Positions 42,210 to 49,609 of a stretch of DNA of 64,000 nt are shown one piece after another (the stretch's first letter is position 1; each line of letters begins with the position of its first letter). The position numbers and the translations under genes were made by a program. The stretch comes from B1SED10-225 sp964501415 (GTDB taxonomy: Bacteria; Bacillota_I; Bacilli_A; Izemoplasmatales; Izemoplasmataceae). Below the pieces are notes generated by a model. It saw nothing but the letters and a program-made list of their open reading frames with translations. It searched no databases and was not told the DNA's origin. The DNA lies in contig CAZCSL010000004.1 in NCBI GenBank assembly GCA_964501415.1, positions 1 through 64,000 of the forward strand, given 5' to 3'.

Positions 42210-43903
42210 TAAAGGTCTTCATCGTTGATTTGATTTAATATCTTCTCTATAGATGGGATAATCGTTTTTAAACTCCCTGTTTCAAAGGGGTTTTTGAGCT
42301 GCGCTAAAGCTAGTAATTCTTTAAATGATTTAGAACCACCCGCTTTACATAGTTTTACATAACTTTGCCATGCTTCATTTTTGCTTTCATTTGCGCGGTT
42401 GAAATACTGAAAAGCACAAACTTGGGCAAGCGTATAATCAATCATATAAAAAGGGACTAAGAAGATATGCATAATCATTTGCCAGCCATTGCCACGCTCA
42501 GCATAATCATTATCGTCATAAATTCTATAGGGGAAATACGTTTTTTCAATCTTGCGCCACAATTGTTTACGTTCTTTGATACTCATGGTGGGCTTGGCAT
42601 AAATCTCATGTTGAAATTCATCGATGGACGCCCCATAACTAAGTAACATCAAGGCTTGTGAGAGATGAGAGAACTTATACTTTTCACTATCTTCTTCGAA
42701 AAAGAGTTCAAGATACGGCCATGCAAAGAATTCCATACTCATAGAATGGATCTCGCTGACTTCCATGCCGGCCATCAGGTATTCAGGGACTTCGTGGTGT
42801 CGGCTCATATACATTTGAAAAGCATGACCCGCTTCATGGGTTAAAACATCGACATCGCCTTTGGTTCCATTGAAGTTTGAGAAGATAAAGGGGCTTTCAT
42901 AATTGGGAATCATGGTACAATATCCCCCGCCCGCTTTCCCTTTTTTTGCTTCTAAGTCCATTAGATTTCTTTTTAACATAAACTGGAAAAACTCATGGGT
43001 CTGTGGACTTAAATCTTGATACATTTTTTCGGCTTGTTTTACAAGATGGTCTTTATCTCCTTTTGGCTTGGCGTTCCCACTTAAGTAATCCAAGGATAAA
43101 TCATAGTGATAAAGGGTATCGAGTTTTAAACGTTTTTGTTTTCGCTTGGTTAGTTTTTGGTTTAAAGGGACGACGACATCCTTGATTTGTTGGCGGTAGT
43201 TTGCCACATCGTGTTTGTTCCAATCCGTACGGCCTAAACGGGCGTAAGCTAACTCAGTAAAGCTTTCAAATCCGAGTTCTTTCGCTATTTTAGTGCGTAC
43301 TTTGACCAAGTCATCATAGAGTTTGTCTAACTCTTTTTCTTTGGTTAACAAGACTTTTTCGGTCGCTTTGGAAGCCGCTTTACGCGTTTCACGGTTTTTA
43401 TCGGTACTAAAGACACGCATTTGACTGAGGTTATAGGTTTCCCCTTTAAAGGGGATTTCGATGCTTGCGGTTAGTTTTTGATGTTTGCTAGCTAGTTGGT
43501 TTTCTTCTTGCAAAAGCGGTATGATTTTTACGTCAAATGTTTTTAGTTCGTTTTCGGCTTTTTCGAATAAAAGCGGTCCAAACCGGTCTTTTAACGCCTT
43601 TTTAAAAGAAGATTCTAACAAGGCTTTGTAATAAGCGTTATCCAGCTGTGACATCGTTGGTGAATTTTGGTCGAAATAAGCTTTTTCATCACTATAAAAC
43701 TTATCCTTAGTGTTGATGGTATGGCGGATATGAGCGATATTTGACATGGTGCTAAAATCTAAACGAAGGGCATTAATGGACTCGATTGCTTTAAAAGCCT
43801 CTTCAGGATTCTTGGCATTTTTGAAGGTTTCTAAGGCATCATTAAAGGATTGCTTGATGTCTTCCATATCGGGTCGTTCATACTTATAGTCTTGAAACTT
43901 CAT
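42209..43903 (-). CDS. pepF: M3-family oligoendopeptidase
   Basis: The 564-residue zinc metallopeptidase has the active site THEAGHAFQMYMS (HExxH near residue 355) with the third ligand Glu in MEVSEIHSMSMEFF about 27 residues later. The helical N-domain and length match the PepF/M3B oligopeptidase group that cleaves short peptides in the cytosol. The ATG at 43903 has GAGGTGATAAAA upstream; an upstream GTG (43912) overlaps that site. Monocistronic. Confidence 0.93.
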   Translation of the reverse strand: MKFQDYKYERPDMEDIKQSFNDALETFKNAKNPEEAFKAIESINALRLDFSTMSNIAHIRHTINTKDKFYSDEKAYFDQNSPTMSQLDNAYYKALLESSFKKALKDRFGPLLFEKAENELKTFDVKIIPLLQEENQLASKHQKLTASIEIPFKGETYNLSQMRVFSTDKNRETRKAASKATEKVLLTKEKELDKLYDDLVKVRTKIAKELGFESFTELAYARLGRTDWNKHDVANYRQQIKDVVVPLNQKLTKRKQKRLKLDTLYHYDLSLDYLSGNAKPKGDKDHLVKQAEKMYQDLSPQTHEFFQFMLKRNLMDLEAKKGKAGGGYCTMIPNYESPFIFSNFNGTKGDVDVLTHEAGHAFQMYMSRHHEVPEYLMAGMEVSEIHSMSMEFFAWPYLELFFEEDSEKYKFSHLSQALMLLSYGASIDEFQHEIYAKPTMSIKERKQLWRKIEKTYFPYRIYDDNDYAERGNGWQMIMHIFLVPFYMIDYTLAQVCAFQYFNRANESKNEAWQSYVKLCKAGGSKSFKELLALAQLKNPFETGSLKTIIPSIEKILNQINDEDL

Positions 43904-44028
43904 TTTTATCACCTCGAAATCATTGTATCATATAAAACAATCTTACTATCAAAAACCTTGCATTATGAACCTATGTTTAATCCATGATTAGCTATTTTAA
44001 ACGATATTAGTTTGTCAAAGCGTTTCAC

Positions 44029-44056
44029 TTGAAATAAATACCCCTATGGGTATAAT
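44029..44056 (+). promoter_or_regulatory. Promoter with CsoR-family operator
   Basis: TTGAAA (44029-44034) and TATAAT (44051-44056) are 16 bases apart. Between and over them lies the palindrome ATACCCCTATGGGTAT (44038-44053), the C/G-tract inverted repeat typical of CsoR/RcnR/CstR-family operators. The repressor gene is the next gene, so autoregulation is expected. Confidence 0.8.
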
Positions 44057-44090
44057 ATAAACCGTAAAGTAAAAGAAAAGAGGGATGCTT

Positions 44091-44342
44091 ATGAAGTGTA
44101 GTGATCCTTTAAAAAACCGATTGAAACGAACCCATGGCCAGATGAAGGGTGTAATAAAAATGATGGATGATGAAGTTACGTGTGGTAATTTATTGGTGCA
44201 ACTAAAAGCAATACGTAACAGTATCGATAAAACGATTTCACTGTTAACCACTGAAAACCTCATCCAAACAATCGGAAAAGAACTAGATTTGGACCGTGAA
44301 GAAGTTCACGATGCGATTGATTTGATCATTAAAGGGAAATGA
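44091..44342 (+). CDS. CsoR/FrmR/CstR-family transcriptional repressor
   Basis: The 83-residue all-helical DUF156 protein contains LKRTHGQMKGVIKMMDD and VTCGNLLVQLKAIRNSI, the family DNA-binding and sensing helices. The Cys in VTCGNLL is the conserved first sensor Cys. The second position, His-x3-Cys in copper CsoR or Cys in persulfide-sensing CstR, is replaced by TTENLIQTI, so it is neither a standard copper nor a standard persulfide sensor. An additional Cys is present near the N-terminus (MKCSDP). The ATG at 44091 is best spaced from AGAGGG; the ATG at 44085 touches it. It leads an operon with two redox proteins. Confidence 0.87.
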   Translation: MKCSDPLKNRLKRTHGQMKGVIKMMDDEVTCGNLLVQLKAIRNSIDKTISLLTTENLIQTIGKELDLDREEVHDAIDLIIKGK

Positions 44343-44359
44343 CATAAGGAGTATGTGAC

Positions 44360-45343
44360 ATGTTTGACTTAAATATTGAAACGACAAAAGAAACCACGGT
44401 ATTCAATGACAATAAGATTTTTGATCTTCTAATTGTTGGGGCCGGCCCAGGCGGTTTAAACGCTGGGTTATACGCTTACCGCAAAGGCTTGCGTGTGGGA
44501 ATTGTGACCGATGAAATTGGCGGACAACTCCATAATACCACCACGGTCGATAATTATTTGGGTTACACCAATATCGATGGAGCAAAACTATCTTCAAAGT
44601 TTTTAAACCATATTAATGACCTGGATGTGCCCATGCTCAAAGGCGTAATCGTTAATAAGATTATAAAGACTGTAGATGGTTTTAAACTACATCTTAGCGA
44701 TGGCAAAACCTTAGAAAGTATGACGGTAATCCTAGCAACCGGCGGCGCGCCTAGAAAATTAGGGATTAAAGGAGAGGCCACTTACAATAATAAAGGGATC
44801 AGTTATTGTGCAACGTGTGATGCGCCCTTTTATAAAGACCAACACGTGATTGTGGCTGGCGGCGGTAATGCAGCCGCAGAAGGGGTATTAGACCTATCGG
44901 CTTGGGCGAAAAAAATCACCGTGATTCACCGCTCAAAGTGGCGTGCAGACCCAGTGCTTTTAAAAAAGATGGAAGAAATCCCCAATTTAACGATTCATTT
45001 GAACCATCAGTTATTGGAAGTCTTTGGTGATGATAACCATATGCAAGGTGTCAAGGCTTTAAATAAGACGACGAATGAAACACGCAGTTTCGATGCACAA
45101 GGGCTGTTAATTGAAATTGGTACGATTCCAAAAAGCGATTTGATTAAAGATATCGTCGAGACAACCGATAAAGGCGAAGTGATAGTCGATGAAAATCAAA
45201 TGACGAGTGTAGAAGGCCTTTATGCGGTTGGTGATGTAACGCAAAACCCCGATAAACAAATTATCATTGCTGCGGCGGAAGGCGCAAAAGCAGCCTTGGC
45301 TTCAGCCAAATATATAAACCATAAAACGAAGGAGAATTCATAA
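44360..45343 (+). CDS. Thioredoxin-reductase-like flavoprotein
   Basis: The 327-residue protein has the FAD motif IVGAGPGGLNAGLYA (about 26-40), the redox-active CATCDAPFY (about 150), the NAD(P) motif VAGGGNAAAEGVLDL and the C-terminal YAVGDVTQNPDKQIIIAAAEGA. It reduces a thioredoxin-like partner; the partner is probably the next gene, whose start overlaps this stop (TAATG). Together they resemble a split AhpF (reductase plus N-terminal domain). An N-terminal extension of about 20 residues precedes the FAD domain. Peroxiredoxin or sulfur-species reduction is a plausible role, and the CsoR-type repressor supports a thiol-stress response. Confidence 0.92.
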   Translation: MFDLNIETTKETTVFNDNKIFDLLIVGAGPGGLNAGLYAYRKGLRVGIVTDEIGGQLHNTTTVDNYLGYTNIDGAKLSSKFLNHINDLDVPMLKGVIVNKIIKTVDGFKLHLSDGKTLESMTVILATGGAPRKLGIKGEATYNNKGISYCATCDAPFYKDQHVIVAGGGNAAAEGVLDLSAWAKKITVIHRSKWRADPVLLKKMEEIPNLTIHLNHQLLEVFGDDNHMQGVKALNKTTNETRSFDAQGLLIEIGTIPKSDLIKDIVETTDKGEVIVDENQMTSVEGLYAVGDVTQNPDKQIIIAAAEGAKAALASAKYINHKTKENS

Positions 45344-45987
45344 TGGCTAATTTATTGAATGATGAAGTAAAGCAACAAATAGAACAATTTTTGACACAAA
45401 TGGAAAATACAGTAGAAATGGTATTGTTTACCAAAGAAGGCAGTTGTCAAACGTGTAAGGAAACGAAGGAATTATTGAGTGAGGTCGCAAAACTCAATGA
45501 TAAACTTACCTATACACATAAGGATATTGATAAGGATAAAGACCAGGCTGAAGCTTATGGTATCACTATGACACCTAGCTTTGTTTTGTTGGATAAAGAA
45601 GGTCAGTATCAAGGCGTTAAGTTTAACGGCATTCCCGCTGGTCACGAGATCAACTCGTTTTTAAGCGCTATTTTAGATGTAAGTGGAAAAACGTTTGACA
45701 TTGATGAAAAAATCATCGCCAAACTCAAGCAGCTTGATAAAGATGTCAACATTAAAGTGTTTGTGACGCTTAGCTGTCCGCATTGTCCTGGGGCCGTTCA
45801 AAATGCTCATCGCTTAGCGCTTTTGAGTGATAAAGTTGAAGGTGAAATGATTGAGGCTCAAACCTTCGCACAAATGTCTAGTAAATTCAACGTATCGGGC
45901 GTACCTAAAATTGTCATAAACGACGAACATGAAATCGTAGGCAATCAACCCCTAGATGCTTATTTTGAATATATTGATAAGCTATAA
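45343..45987 (+). CDS. Tandem-thioredoxin-fold protein (PDO/AhpF N-terminal-like)
   Basis: The 214-residue protein has two thioredoxin-like domains. The first carries CQTC (about residues 35-38), the second CPHC (about 146-149), each followed by a cis-Pro-type segment (ITMTPSFVL and VSGVPKIVI). This matches protein disulfide oxidoreductases and the AhpF N-terminal domain. It overlaps the reductase gene by one base and is the likely electron carrier from it. Both active-site pairs are intact, unlike AhpF where the first domain has lost its cysteines. Confidence 0.88.
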   Translation: MANLLNDEVKQQIEQFLTQMENTVEMVLFTKEGSCQTCKETKELLSEVAKLNDKLTYTHKDIDKDKDQAEAYGITMTPSFVLLDKEGQYQGVKFNGIPAGHEINSFLSAILDVSGKTFDIDEKIIAKLKQLDKDVNIKVFVTLSCPHCPGAVQNAHRLALLSDKVEGEMIEAQTFAQMSSKFNVSGVPKIVINDEHEIVGNQPLDAYFEYIDKL

Positions 45988-46018
45988 TCTTTTAAAAATA
46001 ATTATACTGTTTTGAATA

Positions 46019-46047
46019 TTGATAAATAGTATAGAATTGCATATAAT
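46019..46047 (+). promoter_or_regulatory. Promoter before the hairpin leader
   Basis: TTGATA and TATAAT are spaced by 17 bases; transcription would start about ten bases before the hairpin element at 46061. Confidence 0.65.
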
Positions 46048-46058
46048 GAAAGTATAAC

Positions 46059-46131
46059 CAGATGCACCCCATAAGATGACGAGTTTCTTTAATAACGATA
46101 AAGGATTCGCCCACGCTTGTGAGGTGCATTT
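46059..46131 (+). ncRNA. Unidentified structured leader RNA (long hairpin with internal loop)
   Basis: GATGCACC-CCATAAG (46061-46075) pairs with CTTGTG-A-GGTGCAT (46116-46129), 13 pairs with one mismatch. Inside, CGAGTTTCTTTA pairs with TAAAGGATTCG around a 7-nt loop, leaving an uneven internal loop (ATGA opposite CCCACG). It lies at the very 5' end of the transcript of two lipoprotein genes. I could not match it to a riboswitch class; it may also act as terminator of the redox operon because TTTTCTATTT follows. Confidence 0.5.
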
Positions 46132-46191
46132 TCTATTTATCATACCCCTTAGATAGGTGTGTTAAATAAAGCTAAAAAACGAGGTGAGACA

Positions 46192-46914
46192 ATGAAACAC
46201 GTGAGTTTGATTGTCATGATGAGTATTTTACTAGTGATGGCAGCTTGTGGAGATTCAACGCAAGAAAAACCCGAGGTGTTTGATACCTTGGTCGCTTATG
46301 AAAATGCGGATGTTGAAATCGTACAATATCTCGGTCCAACGACAGATGAAGCAGAACTTGAAGCTTTTATCGCATGGTTAGAATCAGAAGGGTTTGAAGA
46401 GACCAATGGGGAACTTGATTTTAGTTTTTATGGTTTTGCGGTAACGCGTTCTTTTGAATCCGATGATCAAGTATTAGGCCTTAACATTTTGCTTGGAGAA
46501 GAAACGACTATTCTAACCACCCTGATTAAAGATCGGGGATTCACTTTTGAGAACTTGCCCGATGGGTACCCTGAACATGGACAAATGTTTGTGGATTCAG
46601 TGATCACAGAAGCGTTGTTCATACCAACTTATCCACCGGCGATCACTCAATATATCCCTGAAGTAGGAGATCCAGACTTAGCGAGATTCCATATGTATCA
46701 TACGACCGCTGAACAAGATGCATTGTATGACTATTTCACGATGGTTTTAGAAGCGGAAGGTTTTGAGATTGAATACGATAATTTCGAGGCTGATGAAGGG
46801 TATTTTTACTTAGAAGCAAGTCGAGATGATATTTGGATTCATATCGTGGTCGATGATTATGGTGAGGGCTACCGCGTTGTGGAAGTCGATGAATCTGTGG
46901 GCTTTCATCATTAG
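46192..46914 (+). CDS. Lipoprotein with two FYF-type modules, unknown function
   Basis: The signal peptide has lipobox VMAAC. The 240-residue mature part holds two segments of similar build: EAELEAFIAWLESEGFEETN (near residue 50) and TAEQDALYDYFTMVLEAEGF (near 180), each followed by beta strands. This suggests two copies of a small alpha/beta domain also seen at 707 and 46941. The ATG at 46192 has GAGGTGAGAC upstream; a longer frame start at 46159 has none. It is first of two lipoprotein genes behind a structured leader. It is extracellular; no activity can be named. Confidence 0.72.
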   Translation: MKHVSLIVMMSILLVMAACGDSTQEKPEVFDTLVAYENADVEIVQYLGPTTDEAELEAFIAWLESEGFEETNGELDFSFYGFAVTRSFESDDQVLGLNILLGEETTILTTLIKDRGFTFENLPDGYPEHGQMFVDSVITEALFIPTYPPAITQYIPEVGDPDLARFHMYHTTAEQDALYDYFTMVLEAEGFEIEYDNFEADEGYFYLEASRDDIWIHIVVDDYGEGYRVVEVDESVGFHH

Positions 46915-46940
46915 GTGAGTAGTTAAAAAGGAGGAAGAAG

Positions 46941-47804
46941 ATGAGAAAATTTAAGCACTTTTTTTGGATGTTTTTAATGTTGTTTATGCTTGCTGCTTGT
47001 AATGGCGCCGATGATGGTGATACTAATGATAACGGTACTGATAATGGCGATACCGTAGATAATGGTACAAATGGCAATGATAATGGATTCGTAGGTGATC
47101 CTTTTCTACTATTTGATGTGACTGAAGAAACTTTTGACGATCATTTTGGTAGTTGGGTAGCTAAGTTTGTAAGGGAAGGTCCATTTGATGTTTCTGAAGC
47201 GCAAGAGATATTCGTTGATCGCGCGGTTGAAAATGATGGTATGGATCCCGTGGATGAAGCCTTTGATTTTAGCGATTTTGGTTACCCGCCAGATGAGTTT
47301 TCGAATGTGTTATCTTTTGAAAATGAACACTGGGTTTCAAATTACGGCTTTGTTGAAGATGGCGATCAAGTAGAAGTGACGATAGTATCAGTGTGGCGCG
47401 CATTATATTTCTTGCCAAATACCATGGAAGAATATCTTGGCTTTATTGAACACCCTGAAGACACAGAAATTATCGAAAAAGGATTGGCATGGGATACGGA
47501 TATTGAGATTTTTGCAAGAAGTGGTGTGGATATCGAAGACATCATGCAACATTATGTTTCGTATTTTACTGCTGATGGGTGGGTTATCACTAGTAACTCT
47601 TTAGCCGATGAAGATAATTTCTTTTATGATCGAGACGATCGTTTTCAATTAGTGGTTGATTATGATAAAAATGATGTTAGTTTCGAAATTTGGATAGATA
47701 TTACAACGCCATACAATTGGGAAGACCACTATAAAGAAGGACACTCCTTTATTAACATAAGTTTTTACAATGTAGTTCAATATATGCATGAGGACGAAGA
47801 GTAG
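46941..47804 (+). CDS. Lipoprotein with low-complexity linker, unknown function
   Basis: The signal peptide and lipobox LAAC are followed by about 30 residues of Asp/Asn/Gly/Thr repeats, a flexible spacer. A soluble domain follows, ending in a segment GVDIEDIMQHYVSYFTADGW plus beta strands like those in the preceding lipoprotein. Length 287 residues. The ATG has AAAGGAGGAAGA upstream and lies 26 bases behind the preceding gene, so the two are co-transcribed. The unit ends at the terminator near 47855. Confidence 0.72.
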   Translation: MRKFKHFFWMFLMLFMLAACNGADDGDTNDNGTDNGDTVDNGTNGNDNGFVGDPFLLFDVTEETFDDHFGSWVAKFVREGPFDVSEAQEIFVDRAVENDGMDPVDEAFDFSDFGYPPDEFSNVLSFENEHWVSNYGFVEDGDQVEVTIVSVWRALYFLPNTMEEYLGFIEHPEDTEIIEKGLAWDTDIEIFARSGVDIEDIMQHYVSYFTADGWVITSNSLADEDNFFYDRDDRFQLVVDYDKNDVSFEIWIDITTPYNWEDHYKEGHSFINISFYNVVQYMHEDEE

Positions 47805-47852
47805 CCTATCAATTTAGGAAACATATCAGCATTTGTATTCACCCTATATTAA

Positions 47853-47903
47853 TAAAAAACGCCCCACCAAAGGATAACAATCTTTGGAGCGGCGTTTTAT
47901 TTT
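47853..47903. terminator. Bidirectional terminator
   Basis: AAAACGCC / GGCGTTTT with inner CCAAAG / CTTTGG stem lies between convergent genes; T runs occur on both strands. Confidence 0.85.
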
Positions 47904-48519
47904 AAGGGTATGAATCGTAGTCAATGGGGTGTTTTTCTAAATAGGTTTCTAAGGCTTCTTTAGCTAGATCAGCGTTTATGGATATATCGACATATTGGTG
48001 GTGACGATGTCTAATATGCATGCATTTCAGATAGTCAATACGTTTTTTATAGGTTTGTTCATACCCGAGTTTATAAAGATTTAACTGTAACGTGATGCGT
48101 TTAATATTTAAGTGTGCCATGCGCTTAACATCGCTGATACCAAGCCCATGAATATAAGGAGAACTGACGACCATATCGAACCTACCCGCCGCAACGGGGA
48201 TGCCGCTAACATACAGTAAAACGATTTTTTCATTTTCTAATACGTCTATTTGATGTTGGTTTTTTAAAGAAAGATAGCTTTGCATCTCAACGTGCATGGT
48301 CTTATGGCCGTGTTTTTCGTAAGCTTCAATCATATCGTGTAAGGCTTGACCTTTTTGAGCCGCTTTTTCTAAAATGAGCGGATCAACATTTTTATAGGGT
48401 TTATCAAGCATCTCATCAACCAGTTGTGTGACGCTAATGACTTCTCTGCCATCGACGATGTATTGATGGTTATTTGCATTGAATAGTACATGGTGTTCGT
48501 TAATGTGGTATTCGCCCAT
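47902..48519 (-). CDS. Stand-alone PD-(D/E)XK-type nuclease
   Basis: The 205-residue protein has the pattern of the exonuclease/Cas4-like PD-(D/E)XK fold. A helix with QKGQALHDMIEAYEKHG (His near residue 63) is followed by AGRFDMVV (metal Asp), GISDVKRM (D-x-K) and the helix LQLNLYKLGYEQTY with the conserved Gln/Tyr, as in RecB-like nucleases. No helicase or phage gene is adjacent. The ATG at 48519 is chosen because GAGGAG lies eight bases upstream; two upstream in-frame starts are too close. A repair or phage-derived role is possible. It probably shares a transcript with the alpha/beta hydrolase gene. Confidence 0.75.
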   Translation of the reverse strand: MGEYHINEHHVLFNANNHQYIVDGREVISVTQLVDEMLDKPYKNVDPLILEKAAQKGQALHDMIEAYEKHGHKTMHVEMQSYLSLKNQHQIDVLENEKIVLLYVSGIPVAAGRFDMVVSSPYIHGLGISDVKRMAHLNIKRITLQLNLYKLGYEQTYKKRIDYLKCMHIRHRHHQYVDISINADLAKEALETYLEKHPIDYDSYP

Positions 48520-48571
48520 GATCATCACTCCTCACACCCATAGTTGTTATTACAGAAAAAGCCTTAAAACG

Positions 48572-49525
48572 CTAATCAGCGATGAAATCGTTAAAAGCAT
48601 TTAAGATTTCATCATATTTTTCGTGGTGAACGTAATGATAGGTATTGAGTATATGTGTAGTCGTATCATTAAAATCATTGAAATAGCTATCAAAAACGTC
48701 TTTAGCGTGCTCGTTATCGTCAAGGTTTTCTTGTGATATAAGCACGAGTACGGGCGTATCCGCAGGGGTTTGATCTGATGCGATAATCTCAGCGTTTTGT
48801 TCGATATGTGTGATTTCTCTTACGATATTTCTATTGAACATTTGCGCATGAAAAAGGGTTTTAATGGCTTCTTCTTCAGAGGCATCAAAGCTTTCATAAT
48901 TTAATAAGGGCAATGCCTCAAGACGCATCTGTTCGTCCATGAATCTAGCAACGCCTAAGCGACCTACCATAAACTGTATGTTTCTTTCTATAATGTTAGG
49001 GACGCTTTGATGTTCTAAAACCATGGGGGCGATGGCGGGGTCTAAAGCGATAATCTGTTTGATTTGATTCGCGTCTTTTTGCGCCCAACGAATCGCTTCT
49101 AATCCACCCAAAGAATGGGCAACTAGGGTTACGGAATCTTCTATTTCTAAAGCATCTAAGGTTGCTTTATAGCCATCGACTATGGTATCGATTTCTTTGT
49201 CTCTTGTGGCACTATCGTTATAGCCATACCCGGGTCTTTCAATCACGATTATTTCATATTCATCTTTTAACGCATGCCAAAGCGGTTTAAAGTCATACAA
49301 GGGTGCCGTCGTACCTAAGCCGCTTAAAAATACTAACGGTTCACCTGATCCAAATTGATGCACATGAAACGCGCCGTGGTCGGTTTCTATGCGCATGCCT
49401 TTTTCCTCTAATGCATTTAAATCTTGGTTTTGTTGCACTTGTTGGTTGATAATCAAGCCCACAACCAATAATAATAACAAACTCATCGTTGTTATCACGA
49501 TGCCTAACAATATTTTTTTTATCAT
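48572..49525 (-). CDS. Membrane-anchored alpha/beta hydrolase
   Basis: An N-terminal transmembrane anchor (about residues 5-27) precedes an alpha/beta-hydrolase domain of 317 residues in total. The nucleophile Ser138 is in LVAHSLGGLEAI, the oxyanion region is FLSGLGTTAPLYDF, ERPGYGYND is present, and a C-terminal His lies in YHYVHHEKY. The active domain should face outside. A 12-bp palindrome TGACAGATGTCA lies 48 bases upstream and matches one before the ABC exporter genes at 56 kb, which suggests shared regulation. The substrate is unknown. Confidence 0.85.
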   Translation of the reverse strand: MIKKILLGIVITTMSLLLLLVVGLIINQQVQQNQDLNALEEKGMRIETDHGAFHVHQFGSGEPLVFLSGLGTTAPLYDFKPLWHALKDEYEIIVIERPGYGYNDSATRDKEIDTIVDGYKATLDALEIEDSVTLVAHSLGGLEAIRWAQKDANQIKQIIALDPAIAPMVLEHQSVPNIIERNIQFMVGRLGVARFMDEQMRLEALPLLNYESFDASEEEAIKTLFHAQMFNRNIVREITHIEQNAEIIASDQTPADTPVLVLISQENLDDNEHAKDVFDSYFNDFNDTTTHILNTYHYVHHEKYDEILNAFNDFIAD

Positions 49526-49572
49526 CTAATCACCTCGGTCATAGCTTAAATGATAGTCATGAAAAATCATAG

Positions 49573-49584
49573 TGACATCTGTCA
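49573..49584 (-). promoter_or_regulatory. Candidate response-regulator box upstream of the hydrolase gene
   Basis: On the - strand ATGACAGATGTCACTA contains a perfect TGACA-N2-TGTCA palindrome. The sequence ATGACANNTGTCACTA recurs at 56009-56024 upstream of the ABC/two-component operon. Confidence 0.5.
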
Positions 49585-49609
49585 TGGTTTTAAAATAATT
49601 AGGGTCACG

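Noticed and set aside
46061..46129. A tRNA gene (7-nt anticodon-like loop with U33 and 7-bp outer stem)
   Set aside because: There is no T-arm with TTCRA in place; the outer stem instead extends inward through CATAAG/CTTGTG, giving a single long hairpin.
47902..48519. Cas4 of a CRISPR system
   Set aside because: No repeats, Cas1, Cas2 or effector genes are in the window, and the four-Cys iron-sulfur ligands of Cas4 are missing.
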